A DNA stretch of 39,889 bases, taken from positions 1-39,889 of the forward strand of contig PIVT01000035.1 in NCBI GenBank assembly GCA_003353845.1, given 5' to 3'. The stretch comes from Pseudomonadota bacterium (GTDB lineage: Bacteria; Myxococcota_A; UBA9160; JADFDR01). This document shows positions 16,143-24,219 of the stretch, one piece after another. The stretch's first letter is position 1, and each line of letters opens with the position of its first letter. Position numbers and translations under genes: made by a program. The notes below the pieces were generated by a model that saw only the letters and a program-made list of their open reading frames with translations, had not been told where the DNA came from and searched no databases.

Positions 16143-16691
16143 CTAGGCCTCAATGGGAAACCAACCGGGGCTGACGGATTTGAGTCCAGCGCGATTTCGA
16201 GCAGCGCCACGCCATACCGCAGCGGCCAATTGCTGATGGGCCTCCAGAGCGGGCCATTCAGCAATGTTAAAGGTGACGGTCCAGCGTCCCTTGTCCCAAG
16301 CTGAAGTCACGGTCCAACCTTCGGGTGGTTCGTTCCGCTCAACGGTTCCCCATCCTTCGGCGACAACGCGCAAAGGTGCCTCGCGATCAGCCCGCCAGAG
16401 AATGGCTTCCACGGGCTTGCCCTCTTCACCCATGGTGATCCAAACGGCGTCGGGCGTACCCGGTGCCATGAAGGCCACACTGTCAATAAATCGATGCGTG
16501 TCGTCCGAGACATCGGTCACGGGATCGGGGCAATCCCAGGACAGTGTAAGTTGCCAGGCCTTACCGTTCTGTGTGACTTCAACATCGGCTTTGGGCGTAC
16601 TGGGTTCTCTCGGGTCGACGTAAGCCTCTTTAACGTAATTGCCGGGCTGCAATCCGGTAGGTGCACTGATTAAGTCTAATTTCTTCTTCAT
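16143..16691 (-). CDS. Type II DMSO-reductase-family gamma subunit (heme b)
   Basis: A 182-residue protein of the ethylbenzene-dehydrogenase-related heme-binding family, a beta-sandwich that holds one b-type heme. In EbdC the iron is bound by a methionine and a lysine. The best matches here are M87 in WITMGEEGKPVEAILWRAD and K171 in RAGLKSVSPGWFP. The core pattern FIDSVAFMAPGTPDAVW is also typical. Its role would be to pass electrons from the beta-subunit clusters to a soluble cytochrome c. The N-terminus (MKKKLDLISAPTG) shows no Sec or Tat signal, so it would have to leave the cytoplasm in complex with the Tat-bearing alpha subunit. The ATG overlaps the beta stop codon in ATGA, indicating translational coupling. 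Confidence 0.8.
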   Translation of the reverse strand: MKKKLDLISAPTGLQPGNYVKEAYVDPREPSTPKADVEVTQNGKAWQLTLSWDCPDPVTDVSDDTHRFIDSVAFMAPGTPDAVWITMGEEGKPVEAILWRADREAPLRVVAEGWGTVERNEPPEGWTVTSAWDKGRWTVTFNIAEWPALEAHQQLAAAVWRGAARNRAGLKSVSPGWFPIEA

Positions 16692-17734
16692 GAGAACACC
16701 TCACGCGTACCGTCATCGAGTTTGAAATTTTCATTCCAGTCGTAGGCGATGAGCAGATCCATGAGCTCACTGCTTTCGCCGGCCTTTTTCCTTTCACGCT
16801 CTTCCAATAGGATGTTCATGGCATCTTTGACCGCAGGTCCGAAGAGTTGTTCCAGGAAGGCCATGGGAATGCGGGGTTCATCCAGAGGGACGCCGTGCAT
16901 ATCCAATTGTGGTGGACTCATGGGGGGGACGTAGAACACATTGGGCCCGATTCCGTATTCGGGATGCAGGGGAACCGCCACTCCCCATTTCTTGACCAGT
17001 TTCCAGATGGGACCGTCTTCATCATCCATAAAGCCGACATAGCGCAGTCGCCCGGGGCACTGTCGTGCGCAAGCGGGAGCGACACCTTCTTCGACGCGTG
17101 GCGCGCAGAAGATGCACTTATTGGCCACCTGCCGTTTGGGATCGAAGTACACCTTCTTGTAAGGGCAGGCTTCGACACAGAAGCGATAACCGTGACAGCG
17201 ATCCTGGTTCACCATGACGATGCCGTTTTCTTCGTTCTTGACAATGGCCCCGCGCGGGCAGGCGTGCAAGCAGGCCGGCTCTTCGCAGTGATTACAAATG
17301 CGAGGCAAATAGAAATAGTGGTTGTCTTCAGGGTAGGTGCCGACCCCTTCATCCTCATCCCAATTGGCGCCGTGCTTGACGTTCTTCTCTTTGGGCTGGA
17401 TCCAGATCTTCTGGCTGGGCTCATTGCCGGAGCTGGCAAAGACTTCTTGGTGGTCGAAGGTCCAAGCGCGACCGTAACCGGTGTCCAAGGTCGGGATTTC
17501 TCCGCGCTTGATCTTGCCCTCAGCATCTATTCCACCCGTGGTCTGCCAATTGGCGGGATAACCTTTGCCAGGCATGGTTTCCACATTGTTCCAATAGGCA
17601 TAACCGGAACCCGTGTCGGTATTCCACATCTTCTTGCATGCGATGGTGCAAGTTTGGCAACCCAGACACTTGTTCAGGTCCAAGACCATAGCGACCTGCC
17701 GCTTCACATTGGTGGCGTATTTTTCTCTTGCCAT
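16688..17734 (-). CDS. Type II DMSO-reductase-family beta subunit (four Fe-S clusters)
   Basis: A 348-residue ferredoxin-like electron-transfer subunit, homologous to NarH and EbdB. Four cysteine groups can be read: C23/C26/C29/C33 (KCLGCQTCTIAC), C147/C150/C155/C159 (ICNHCEEPACLHACP), C180/C186/C190 (DRCHGYRFCVEACPYKK) and C207/C210/C222/C226. In the third group the second cysteine is replaced by Y183. NarH has tryptophan there and holds a 3Fe-4S cluster, so one 3Fe-4S and three 4Fe-4S clusters are expected. The protein has no signal sequence of its own and would be exported with alpha. The ATG at 17734 follows GAGGAC seven bases upstream. It lies 74 bases after the alpha gene, within the same operon. 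Confidence 0.92.
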   Translation of the reverse strand: MAREKYATNVKRQVAMVLDLNKCLGCQTCTIACKKMWNTDTGSGYAYWNNVETMPGKGYPANWQTTGGIDAEGKIKRGEIPTLDTGYGRAWTFDHQEVFASSGNEPSQKIWIQPKEKNVKHGANWDEDEGVGTYPEDNHYFYLPRICNHCEEPACLHACPRGAIVKNEENGIVMVNQDRCHGYRFCVEACPYKKVYFDPKRQVANKCIFCAPRVEEGVAPACARQCPGRLRYVGFMDDEDGPIWKLVKKWGVAVPLHPEYGIGPNVFYVPPMSPPQLDMHGVPLDEPRIPMAFLEQLFGPAVKDAMNILLEERERKKAGESSELMDLLIAYDWNENFKLDDGTREVFS

Positions 17735-17808
17735 AAATTTGTCCTCTTCGATTCTCGGTTGCCTTGCTTCTCGGCTTCTCTTCGAGGCCTGGTTTCTTTC
17801 CCTATTCT

Positions 17809-20757
17809 CTAGGCCGGGGCTATGAGCTCTTCACCCTTCCAAGGGCGAAGCCCGACGCGAGTGTCTTGTACGAAGGCACCGGGTTGATAATGATTAATCC
17901 CAAAGCGCAGATGGCCTTGGCCGCCGGCGAGCCCCAGGGGTTTCATGATTCCGGGCGTAATGAACTTGTAACTCTTGTGCTCTGGAAATTGGTTGGGATC
18001 CCAGGCGTGGAAGTAATAAGCGACGTTAGGACGAACCATGCTGGAGTACTTGACGCGCATACGCACTTCGCCCAGATCGTTCGTAAGCACAGCCCACTCG
18101 CCATCGCCGATTTCAAGTTTCTTGGCTTCAACAGGATTGAGGTAGAGCGCTGGCTCGCCTCGCTGCAGGCGCAATAACAGCGGTACGTCGCGCCAGGTGC
18201 TGTGAACGCTCCAGCGACTGTGACAGGAAACCAGTTGGAAGGGGTAGTCCCCGCCGGCCTTGGGGCTGTCACGGTGCGTGGGCATGGCTTCATCCGCTTC
18301 CAAGAACCAGGGATGATCCAGGTAGAAACTCTGGCGCCCCGTGAAGGTGGGCCAGCGCCACTTGTCTTTAATCATGTGTGTAAAGGGAGACAGAACGCCT
18401 TCGCCCTTCCATTCGTCGTTGAAGAGGAAGGAGGGAGAGATGTTCAGACCCGTGCTCTTGAATTTCTCGACGCCAGTCTTCTTGAGGTTTTCGATCAGCA
18501 TGCCCTTACAGGACGGGCTGTCGGTGATGATGTCCTGTGTGACTTTCTCAACGTCTTTGGCACCGTAATGCCCTTCCAAACTGTAGCTCTGGTGCAAGGT
18601 CTTCCAGTCGACGTCGTAACGACCACAGCCGTCCATGACGGGCATGTTGCGTTCAATGGCGATTTCCTCAAGGCGTTTGGAAAGCAACCAGTAGATTTCC
18701 CATTCGTCTTTACACTGTCCCAGGGGAGGTACCGCCGCATCGCAGTAATGCAAGTAGGGGATGTAGGACATGGTGTACTTGATGCCCGATTTTTCGTACC
18801 AGCCCGCCGCAGGCAGGATGTAGTCCGCGTTCATCAAGGTGATGTTCATCTTTTGATCGATGCCAATGACCAGATCGATGTTGGCCCAGATATTGTCGAG
18901 GAATTTCTGTGTTTGATTGGAGCGACGAATCAGGCTGGAACCGCCGGTGAGAAAGATCTTTGGAGAACCATTGCGGGGGTACTTGTCATGCCACCCCTTC
19001 TCTTCGGCCTCTTTGACGTAGTCATCCAAGGGTCGTGGGTACAGACCTTCAACTTCTTTGTTGAGATTTTCTTTAATGCCTTGGTAGTGGTAGTCGAGTT
19101 GCGAAACATTGGTGGCACAGACGGCTTCCGTCTCACCTTTTTCACCCACTTCCAAGAGGACCTCGACCGTGCTCTTTCGGCCCTTGATGAGATCCACCAT
19201 GATGTCGAGCACTTCGCTGGGCGTGGCCATGCCTGCCATCATCTCGAGCTTGCCGATGATGCCTGATTTATCCAGCTGCAGGGCACTGCCGAAACCCGCC
19301 ATGTCAATGAGGCCCGTGGCTTGATAGCCCGCACCTTTCTTGCCAATGGCACCTTTCATGGCCAGGCAGAGCAACTTGGTGCGATTCATGAGATCAGAAT
19401 GCATAAAGCGGTTCGAGCCCCAACTGGAATGGATCATGGGTCGTTCCGAGTTGGCAAACCCATGAGCAAACTTCTTGACCAGTTCGATGGACATGCCGGT
19501 GAGGTCAGCGACGGCCTCAAAGGTGAAGGGGTCGAGCCGCTCTTTCATCAAGCTGCCGACGGTGGAGACCATGATCTCTTCGCCACTGAGGAGGGTGACA
19601 GGAAAGACACCTTCGATAGGGGGTACAAAGCCCTCGACGATGAGTTGTCCACTGTCCGCCCCTTCGGACCCCGGTGCTTCAACGGGGAGTTTGGTGTCGG
19701 GGTTCCAGATGTAGACGATGTTTTCTTTCTTGTCTTCGTGGGCGTCTTCCAGCATGTCGGAGCCGCGCAACATACGACCGTCATCCAAGCGAACCAAGAT
19801 AGTGAAGTCGGTTTGTTCGCGAACGTAGTCTTCTTCTAGTTTGCCACTGTCCCAGATGTGTCGCGCGACACACATGCCCAGCGCTGCGTCGGTTCCCGTG
19901 GCAATGGGTAACCAATTGTCGGCATGCATGGCCGTTGCCGTGTACTGGGGATCGATGACGGTGAGTTCGGAGCCGCCGTAGCGCGCTTCGTACAGAAAGT
20001 GTGCGTCGGGCATTTGCGTGACCGAAGGATTCATCATCCACACGACGTTGTAGTCGGAGAGGAACCACTCGTCGCTGGAACCACCGATGTGTGCGACACC
20101 CAAGGTGAGTGTGCCGCCCAGGTTGAGGTCGCCGATCTCGGCCCACATGTCGGCGAAGATTCCTCCAGCTTTCATCTGGAACTTGAAGCGCCCGACGGTG
20201 GTGCCTCCGTGGTCAAAATTGGGGCCTAAGTCCTGGTAGATGGTATCCGTGCCGTGTTCGGTGACGATGTCACACATCTGGTGCGCGATTTCATCAATGG
20301 CTTGTTCCCAAGAGATTTTCTCCCACTGGCCGCCGCCGCGTTTGCCCACACGTTTCATGGGCACCGTGAGGCGGCTGGGGCCGTACATCACGTCTGTGTA
20401 ACAAGCCCCTTTCTGGCAACCGCGGGGATTGAAGTCGGGGACGCCCGGCTCGGACTGCTCGTAGGTGGCGGTTTGCTCTTCGCGCATGACGATGCCGTTT
20501 TTGACGTAGACATCCCAAGCGCAGGCGCTACGACAATTGGCCCAACCGTGTGAACTCTTGGCGATACTGTCCCAGCTCCAGCGCTGTCGATACAAGTCTT
20601 CCCAAGTATCGAGCTTCTTGGGGTTGCGTGACGAGCCCGCTACAAAATCTTCTGCCTGTGCAGTTTGCCGGAAGTGGAAGAGGGGAAGTCCACTTGCAGC
20701 GATGGCTGCGCCGGTGATCTTCATGAAGTTACGTCGTGTGGTTTGTGGTTGTGTCAC
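17809..20757 (-). CDS. Molybdopterin oxidoreductase alpha subunit, ethylbenzene/steroid C25 dehydrogenase-like
   Basis: This 982-residue catalytic subunit is of the type II DMSO reductase family. The N-terminus carries a Tat signal, TTRRNFMKI, then a hydrophobic stretch and a probable cleavage site after AQA near residue 35. The FS0 cluster ligands are H70, C75, C79 and C114; a histidine as first ligand marks the Nar/Ebd/Ddh/Ser/Clr branch. D210 in EIGDLNLGG is the likely aspartate ligand of molybdenum. MPDAHFLYEARYGGSELTVIDP and ATGTDAALG are MGD-binding segments. Length and gene order match ethylbenzene and steroid C25 dehydrogenases, which hydroxylate hydrocarbons with water, independently of O2. 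Selenate, chlorate or dimethylsulfide enzymes are alternatives. The start is GTG, overlapping the regulator's TGA, with GAGGAG upstream. The substrate cannot be read from the sequence. Confidence 0.85.
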   Translation of the reverse strand: MTQPQTTRRNFMKITGAAIAASGLPLFHFRQTAQAEDFVAGSSRNPKKLDTWEDLYRQRWSWDSIAKSSHGWANCRSACAWDVYVKNGIVMREEQTATYEQSEPGVPDFNPRGCQKGACYTDVMYGPSRLTVPMKRVGKRGGGQWEKISWEQAIDEIAHQMCDIVTEHGTDTIYQDLGPNFDHGGTTVGRFKFQMKAGGIFADMWAEIGDLNLGGTLTLGVAHIGGSSDEWFLSDYNVVWMMNPSVTQMPDAHFLYEARYGGSELTVIDPQYTATAMHADNWLPIATGTDAALGMCVARHIWDSGKLEEDYVREQTDFTILVRLDDGRMLRGSDMLEDAHEDKKENIVYIWNPDTKLPVEAPGSEGADSGQLIVEGFVPPIEGVFPVTLLSGEEIMVSTVGSLMKERLDPFTFEAVADLTGMSIELVKKFAHGFANSERPMIHSSWGSNRFMHSDLMNRTKLLCLAMKGAIGKKGAGYQATGLIDMAGFGSALQLDKSGIIGKLEMMAGMATPSEVLDIMVDLIKGRKSTVEVLLEVGEKGETEAVCATNVSQLDYHYQGIKENLNKEVEGLYPRPLDDYVKEAEEKGWHDKYPRNGSPKIFLTGGSSLIRRSNQTQKFLDNIWANIDLVIGIDQKMNITLMNADYILPAAGWYEKSGIKYTMSYIPYLHYCDAAVPPLGQCKDEWEIYWLLSKRLEEIAIERNMPVMDGCGRYDVDWKTLHQSYSLEGHYGAKDVEKVTQDIITDSPSCKGMLIENLKKTGVEKFKSTGLNISPSFLFNDEWKGEGVLSPFTHMIKDKWRWPTFTGRQSFYLDHPWFLEADEAMPTHRDSPKAGGDYPFQLVSCHSRWSVHSTWRDVPLLLRLQRGEPALYLNPVEAKKLEIGDGEWAVLTNDLGEVRMRVKYSSMVRPNVAYYFHAWDPNQFPEHKSYKFITPGIMKPLGLAGGQGHLRFGINHYQPGAFVQDTRVGLRPWKGEELIAPA

Positions 20758-21458
20758 TTCGTGTTCTCCTCGGAAAACAGTAGTCGGATAATGTCGTGAA
20801 GAAGATGGCGCTGCTTGTTGCGCATCTCTTCTTCCAATAGGTTTTCTCCGCTGATGAGCTTGTACATTGGAGCCATGGTGAAGTAGCCGGCGATCATGTT
20901 GTACAAGGCGAGTACCAGCAGGGTGGTTTGCTCATCGCTCCAGCGCTTGCTTGGTGAGTGAGAGACGATGCCAGCCGCCGCGTTAAACATGGGCTGCACC
21001 CATTCGGCGAGACGGGCGTGAAGTCGATCTCCACCAGATAGGGTTTCGTGCTGCATGAGGTTGGGCAGGTTGGGGTGCTCGGCCAGGAGGTCCATGAGCC
21101 CGTCCACGACGTGCAAGTCGAGTTCATCCCCTTGGTTGGCTCGGATGGCCAATTGTTGGAAGAGTTCCCACATGGGTCGCAGGCCGCGTTCCAAGACCGC
21201 CAGGTAGAGGTTTTCTTTACCATCGAAGTGGTTGTAGATGCTGGGATTGCGAATTTCAGCGCGCTTAGCGATGTCTCGCAATGTGGTGCCGGCGTATCCA
21301 TTTTCAGCAAAGAGTTCCTCGGCGGCGTTGAGGATGCGCTCAGCGGTTTCAGCCCCTTTGCGCAAACGGCCATCGCTGAACTCTTCGACTTCGAGAGGGA
21401 GAAGCTCTTCAGTGGGCTCAGCTGTCCCCTGTGGGGAGTGGGGAAGCGCGGGATCCAT
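20754..21458 (-). CDS. TetR/AcrR-family transcriptional regulator
   Basis: A 234-residue regulator. After a 30-residue acidic N-terminus comes a typical TetR DNA-binding domain: RILNAAEELFAENGYAGTT, then LRDIAKRAEIRNPSIYNHFDGKENL in two readable parts, with the recognition helix around IRNPSIYNHF (about residues 70-80). The helical C-terminal part would bind a ligand. I place the start at the ATG at 21458 (MDPALPHSP), which has GGAGAG upstream and lies about 20 bases after a plausible transcription start. The longer frame to 21602 would run through the promoter. Its stop codon overlaps the GTG start of the alpha subunit, so regulator and enzyme form one operon, and the regulator likely controls itself through the palindrome at 21477-21490. 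Confidence 0.85.
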   Translation of the reverse strand: MDPALPHSPQGTAEPTEELLPLEVEEFSDGRLRKGAETAERILNAAEELFAENGYAGTTLRDIAKRAEIRNPSIYNHFDGKENLYLAVLERGLRPMWELFQQLAIRANQGDELDLHVVDGLMDLLAEHPNLPNLMQHETLSGGDRLHARLAEWVQPMFNAAAGIVSHSPSKRWSDEQTTLLVLALYNMIAGYFTMAPMYKLISGENLLEEEMRNKQRHLLHDIIRLLFSEENTK

Positions 21459-21476
21459 GGACTCTCCATAAAAATG

Positions 21477-21514
21477 AACAAGCGCTAGTTTACTTGGATT
21501 GTAGTGGAAGTCAA
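21477..21514 (-). promoter_or_regulatory. Promoter and candidate TetR operator of the molybdoenzyme operon
   Basis: On the minus strand TTGACT (21509-21514), a 16-base spacer and TAAACT (21487-21492) form a fair sigma-70 promoter. The palindrome AACAAGCGCTAGTT (21477-21490) is symmetric at 12 of 14 positions and overlaps the -10 box and the predicted start point. This is where a TetR repressor would be expected to bind. Dimer spacing and binding are untested. Confidence 0.5.
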
Positions 21515-21605
21515 ACCTTTTGAGCTGGGATCTTCCTTCCTTTCTTCCCAGCAGCAGAGTGGCTAGGGTGGCGAGGGGAACTCGCCCCAATCTGAGGATC
21601 AAGGC

Positions 21606-22655
21606 ATGTCTTCTATATATACAGATCCATCAGATGGAGGGAGCTCTTCCTACCCCCGCTTCAATCCCCGCCTCCCCTGGCTGGGCGCCGATCTTCAGAC
21701 CCTGCGCAATGCCCTCGTTCAGCGCCAACGACCTTTGGAAGCTTCCAAGAGCAGGGCGGGCGAAGGGGCAGCGGGCCGGCGACTACATTTGGACTTGGAC
21801 GATGGAACGGGTGATGTGCTGTGCGCCTGGCTTCAAGAACCAGACGATGCTTCCAAGCCCGCCCGCCCGCTGCTGGTCCTCATCCACGGCTTGGCCGGAT
21901 GTGAGGAGAGCAGTTACATGGAGATGAGCGCGCGCAGCTTCGTGGCGTTGGGCTATAGGGTACTGCGCTTGAACTTGCGCGGTGCCGGACCGTCGCGTGC
22001 TTCTTGTCGCCTGCAATACCACGCCGGATGCACGGTTGATTTGAAAGCGGCTCTGCATGCTTTGCAGCGTGATCATTCGAAGTTGGGCGAAGCCGGTTTT
22101 TTGCTCGCAGGATTTTCCTTGGGCGGAAACATGTTGCTCAAGTTCCTGGCAGAATACCCGGACGAGTTCTGCATCCATAAAGCGGTAACGGTGTCGGCGC
22201 CTCTGGATTTGTCTGCGACCGCACAGCGCATTTTGAAACCGAGAAACGCTTTGTACCAAAGGCACCTCTTGTCCAGAATGCGCAAGGAATGTTTTGGAAG
22301 GGGCGCTGAGATCTCGCCGGCAGAAAAAGAACGAGTGCTTGCCGCCCGCAGTATTTATCAGTACGACGAAGTTTTTATTGCACCGCGCAATGGATATCGA
22401 GGAGCGGAGCATTACTATGCTGAAAACTCAGCCAAGAGCTTTCTCTCAGAGATTCGTTGTCCGACCTTGTTGATTCAGTCCTTGGATGATCCGTGGATTC
22501 CAGAACAGGCGTATCGTGAAGCGGCTTCCCGTAGTAACGAGTTTGTGTACCCGCTGCTAGCCAGAGGGGGTGGGCATTTGGGGTTCCACGGAAAAAGGTC
22601 CGAGGTTCCCTGGCACAACCTTTGTATGAAGCAGTTCTTTGAGCAGAGTGCTTAA
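21606..22655 (+). CDS. Alpha/beta hydrolase, YheT family
   Basis: A 349-residue alpha/beta hydrolase with the layout of the YheT/EMB8 family. An N-terminal cap contains FNPRLPWLGADLQTL, followed by the oxyanion-hole segment VLIHGLAGCEESSY. The nucleophile elbow is GFSLGGNMLLKFLAEYPD, the acid lies in SLDDPWIP and the base is the histidine of GGHLGFHG. The family's usual catalytic triad is thus complete. Members are esterases or acyl hydrolases with poorly known substrates. The ATG at 21606 is preceded by GAGGATCAAGGC. It is divergent from the TetR-molybdoenzyme operon, sharing a 147-base spacer, so it may be regulated by the same TetR protein. This is inference only. Confidence 0.82.
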   Translation: MSSIYTDPSDGGSSSYPRFNPRLPWLGADLQTLRNALVQRQRPLEASKSRAGEGAAGRRLHLDLDDGTGDVLCAWLQEPDDASKPARPLLVLIHGLAGCEESSYMEMSARSFVALGYRVLRLNLRGAGPSRASCRLQYHAGCTVDLKAALHALQRDHSKLGEAGFLLAGFSLGGNMLLKFLAEYPDEFCIHKAVTVSAPLDLSATAQRILKPRNALYQRHLLSRMRKECFGRGAEISPAEKERVLAARSIYQYDEVFIAPRNGYRGAEHYYAENSAKSFLSEIRCPTLLIQSLDDPWIPEQAYREAASRSNEFVYPLLARGGGHLGFHGKRSEVPWHNLCMKQFFEQSA

Positions 22656-22685
22656 CCTTATTGCCATTTGCAAAAGGAGATTTTC

Positions 22686-23075
22686 GTGGAGTGTTTGTAT
22701 GTTTGCTTAGTGGCCGTGATATTCCTTCCTTATTCCTTGGCGGTTTATGGTGCCTACTATCGCCATAAAGTCTTTGGTCGTGTGGACAATGACAATCCTC
22801 GTGTTCAGGCTGCGGCCTTGGACGGGGTGGGGGCGAGGATCTATGCAGCCCAACAAAACGCCTGGGAGAATTCGATTCTCTTTATAGGAACAGTCGTCGT
22901 GAATCAACTGGCGGGAGGAGACCCACAGCAGGCGGCCTTGCCAGCAACTATTTTTGTAGGTCTCCGCGTGTGCCACTCCATTTCCTACGTGGCTGGTTGG
23001 GCCAATCTGCGCTCCATTGCCAATACCGGTGGCCTGGTTTGCTGCGCCTGGTTGATTGTTCAAGCCGTGAGTTAG
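22686..23075 (+). CDS. MAPEG-family membrane protein
   Basis: A 129-residue protein with four hydrophobic helices. It matches the bacterial MAPEG (membrane-associated, eicosanoid and glutathione metabolism) family: RVDNDNPRVQAAALDGVGAR between helices 1 and 2, then AAQQNAWENSILFIGTV and LRVCHSISYVAGWANLRSI. Human MAPEG members are glutathione transferases or leukotriene synthases. The bacterial function is mostly unknown. I chose GTG at 22686 because AGGAGA lies five bases upstream, whereas a TTG at 22668 would place this ribosome site inside the gene. It begins 30 bases after the hydrolase. Its stop codon overlaps the end of the convergent gene by four bases. Confidence 0.78.
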   Translation: MECLYVCLVAVIFLPYSLAVYGAYYRHKVFGRVDNDNPRVQAAALDGVGARIYAAQQNAWENSILFIGTVVVNQLAGGDPQQAALPATIFVGLRVCHSISYVAGWANLRSIANTGGLVCCAWLIVQAVS

Positions 23076-23593
23076 GTTAGATGCACCGCATGCTTGATCT
23101 TGTTCCAAGCTCCCGGTTTGTGCGTGACCAAGAGGAATCCACCCATGGCACCGGCTGCCAGAACGTTGGCAATCGTGATGGGAACGACGCCGACCACAGT
23201 GATTACGCCGTGCATGAAAATACTTGCCATCAGGAAGAATCCGATTTCGAAGGCGACTAGTAGGGCGGTCAGCATGAGGTAGGGACGTTGGGCGTGCAGT
23301 TCGACTTCGTGCACGGCAATGGAAACTACAGCGCCGAGGATTCCAAAGGTGAGAAAGTGCACCAAGGTGTAATAGGTCACCATGTCAAGTTGAACCGAGG
23401 TGACGCTTTCGGCGGCCACACCGGTAAACAAAACGGTACCCATGAGTGAAGGGGTAAAGAAGGGTTGACCGTTCAGGAGATCGATGACTAGAAAGAAGAG
23501 GGCCACGACGGAACCACCGATCGCGCCGATGTAGAAAGCATCAAAAATAAAATCATCTGCACCATGTGTCGGGCTTTCGGGTTCGTGATTCAT
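23072..23593 (-). CDS. Hypothetical membrane protein, four helices
   Basis: A 173-residue protein with four predicted membrane helices, at about residues 18-40, 45-68, 78-100 and 110-165 (the last region probably holds two). The start is the ATG at 23593 (MNHEPESP), with GAAGGAG before it. The frame extends upstream to 23716 but without a ribosome site. Sequences such as IDLLNGQPFFTPSLMGTVLF and HFLTFGILGAVVSIAVHEVE recur in uncharacterised membrane proteins of environmental proteobacteria. I recognise no functional domain. It is convergent with the MAPEG gene, and the 626-base region upstream of it is shared with the cytochrome operon. Confidence 0.6.
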   Translation of the reverse strand: MNHEPESPTHGADDFIFDAFYIGAIGGSVVALFFLVIDLLNGQPFFTPSLMGTVLFTGVAAESVTSVQLDMVTYYTLVHFLTFGILGAVVSIAVHEVELHAQRPYLMLTALLVAFEIGFFLMASIFMHGVITVVGVVPITIANVLAAGAMGGFLLVTHKPGAWNKIKHAVHLT

Positions 23594-24219
23594 GTCGTTC
23601 TCCTTCTCGGGTCTACATTGATGGGTGTAGGATCCATCATGCGCCCGGTCGGGAGCGTGAATCAATCGAGCCTTCCGGGGAGAGGCCTCGGGTTTGCAGA
23701 GTAGGTTGAGGTTCAAGGGAAGACGGTCGTGCCACCCAGAGAAGGGCTTACGATATTTCCGCCGCGGCCAGCGACTTCTTGAAAATGGCAGGCCTGTTGA
23801 TCTGTGGACCGATAAATCGATTGAAAATCACTATTACAGACCTAAACGTCTATTGTGTGTCACCTCGAATCTTCTCAGCCCGTGCTTGAAAGCGCACAGT
23901 CTCGATTTCGGGCTCTAATTTCAGGACATTTTTAACTAGCAGATTTACTGCTTAACATGCAGGGCTGACTCTTCCTCATGTACTTTTACTAATACCGGGC
24001 AGGTGAATTTTCGTTGGACTTTTAACACTTTAAACACCCCCTCCATCGCTTGCGAAGCGAATTCCCCTAAGCTAGTTAGTCCTCTTTACTTTGATTAGTT
24101 TAAATACATAAAACAGTTTTAATTCCAGCAAACGAGGGCTGTTTGCCGGCGAAGCTAGGACGCTGACCATGTTCGACGTTCCAGGCATGTTGATTACGCA
24201 GGGCGAATTTGGGTAGAGC
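23594..24219. other. Long divergent regulatory spacer upstream of the cytochrome oxidase operon
   Basis: This 626-base region is AT-richer than its surroundings in its right half. It contains inverted repeats: TCGCTT-GCG-AAGCGA near 24046-24060 and GCAAAC-N7-GTTTGC near 24127-24145. A 15-codon frame (ATG at 24168, stop just before the cytochrome ATG) may be chance. I see no RNA gene and no strong promoter match. It must carry the promoters of both the membrane protein and the cytochrome operon. Confidence 0.4.

Noticed and set aside
20754-21602. 48-residue N-terminal extension of the TetR regulator
   Set aside because: It would be translated from upstream of the likely promoter and contains no domain. 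MDPALPHSP at 21458 has a good ribosome site.
24168-24215. 15-codon leader frame before the cytochrome c gene
   Set aside because: It has a poor ribosome site, no recognisable peptide and no associated hairpin, so chance is the better explanation.
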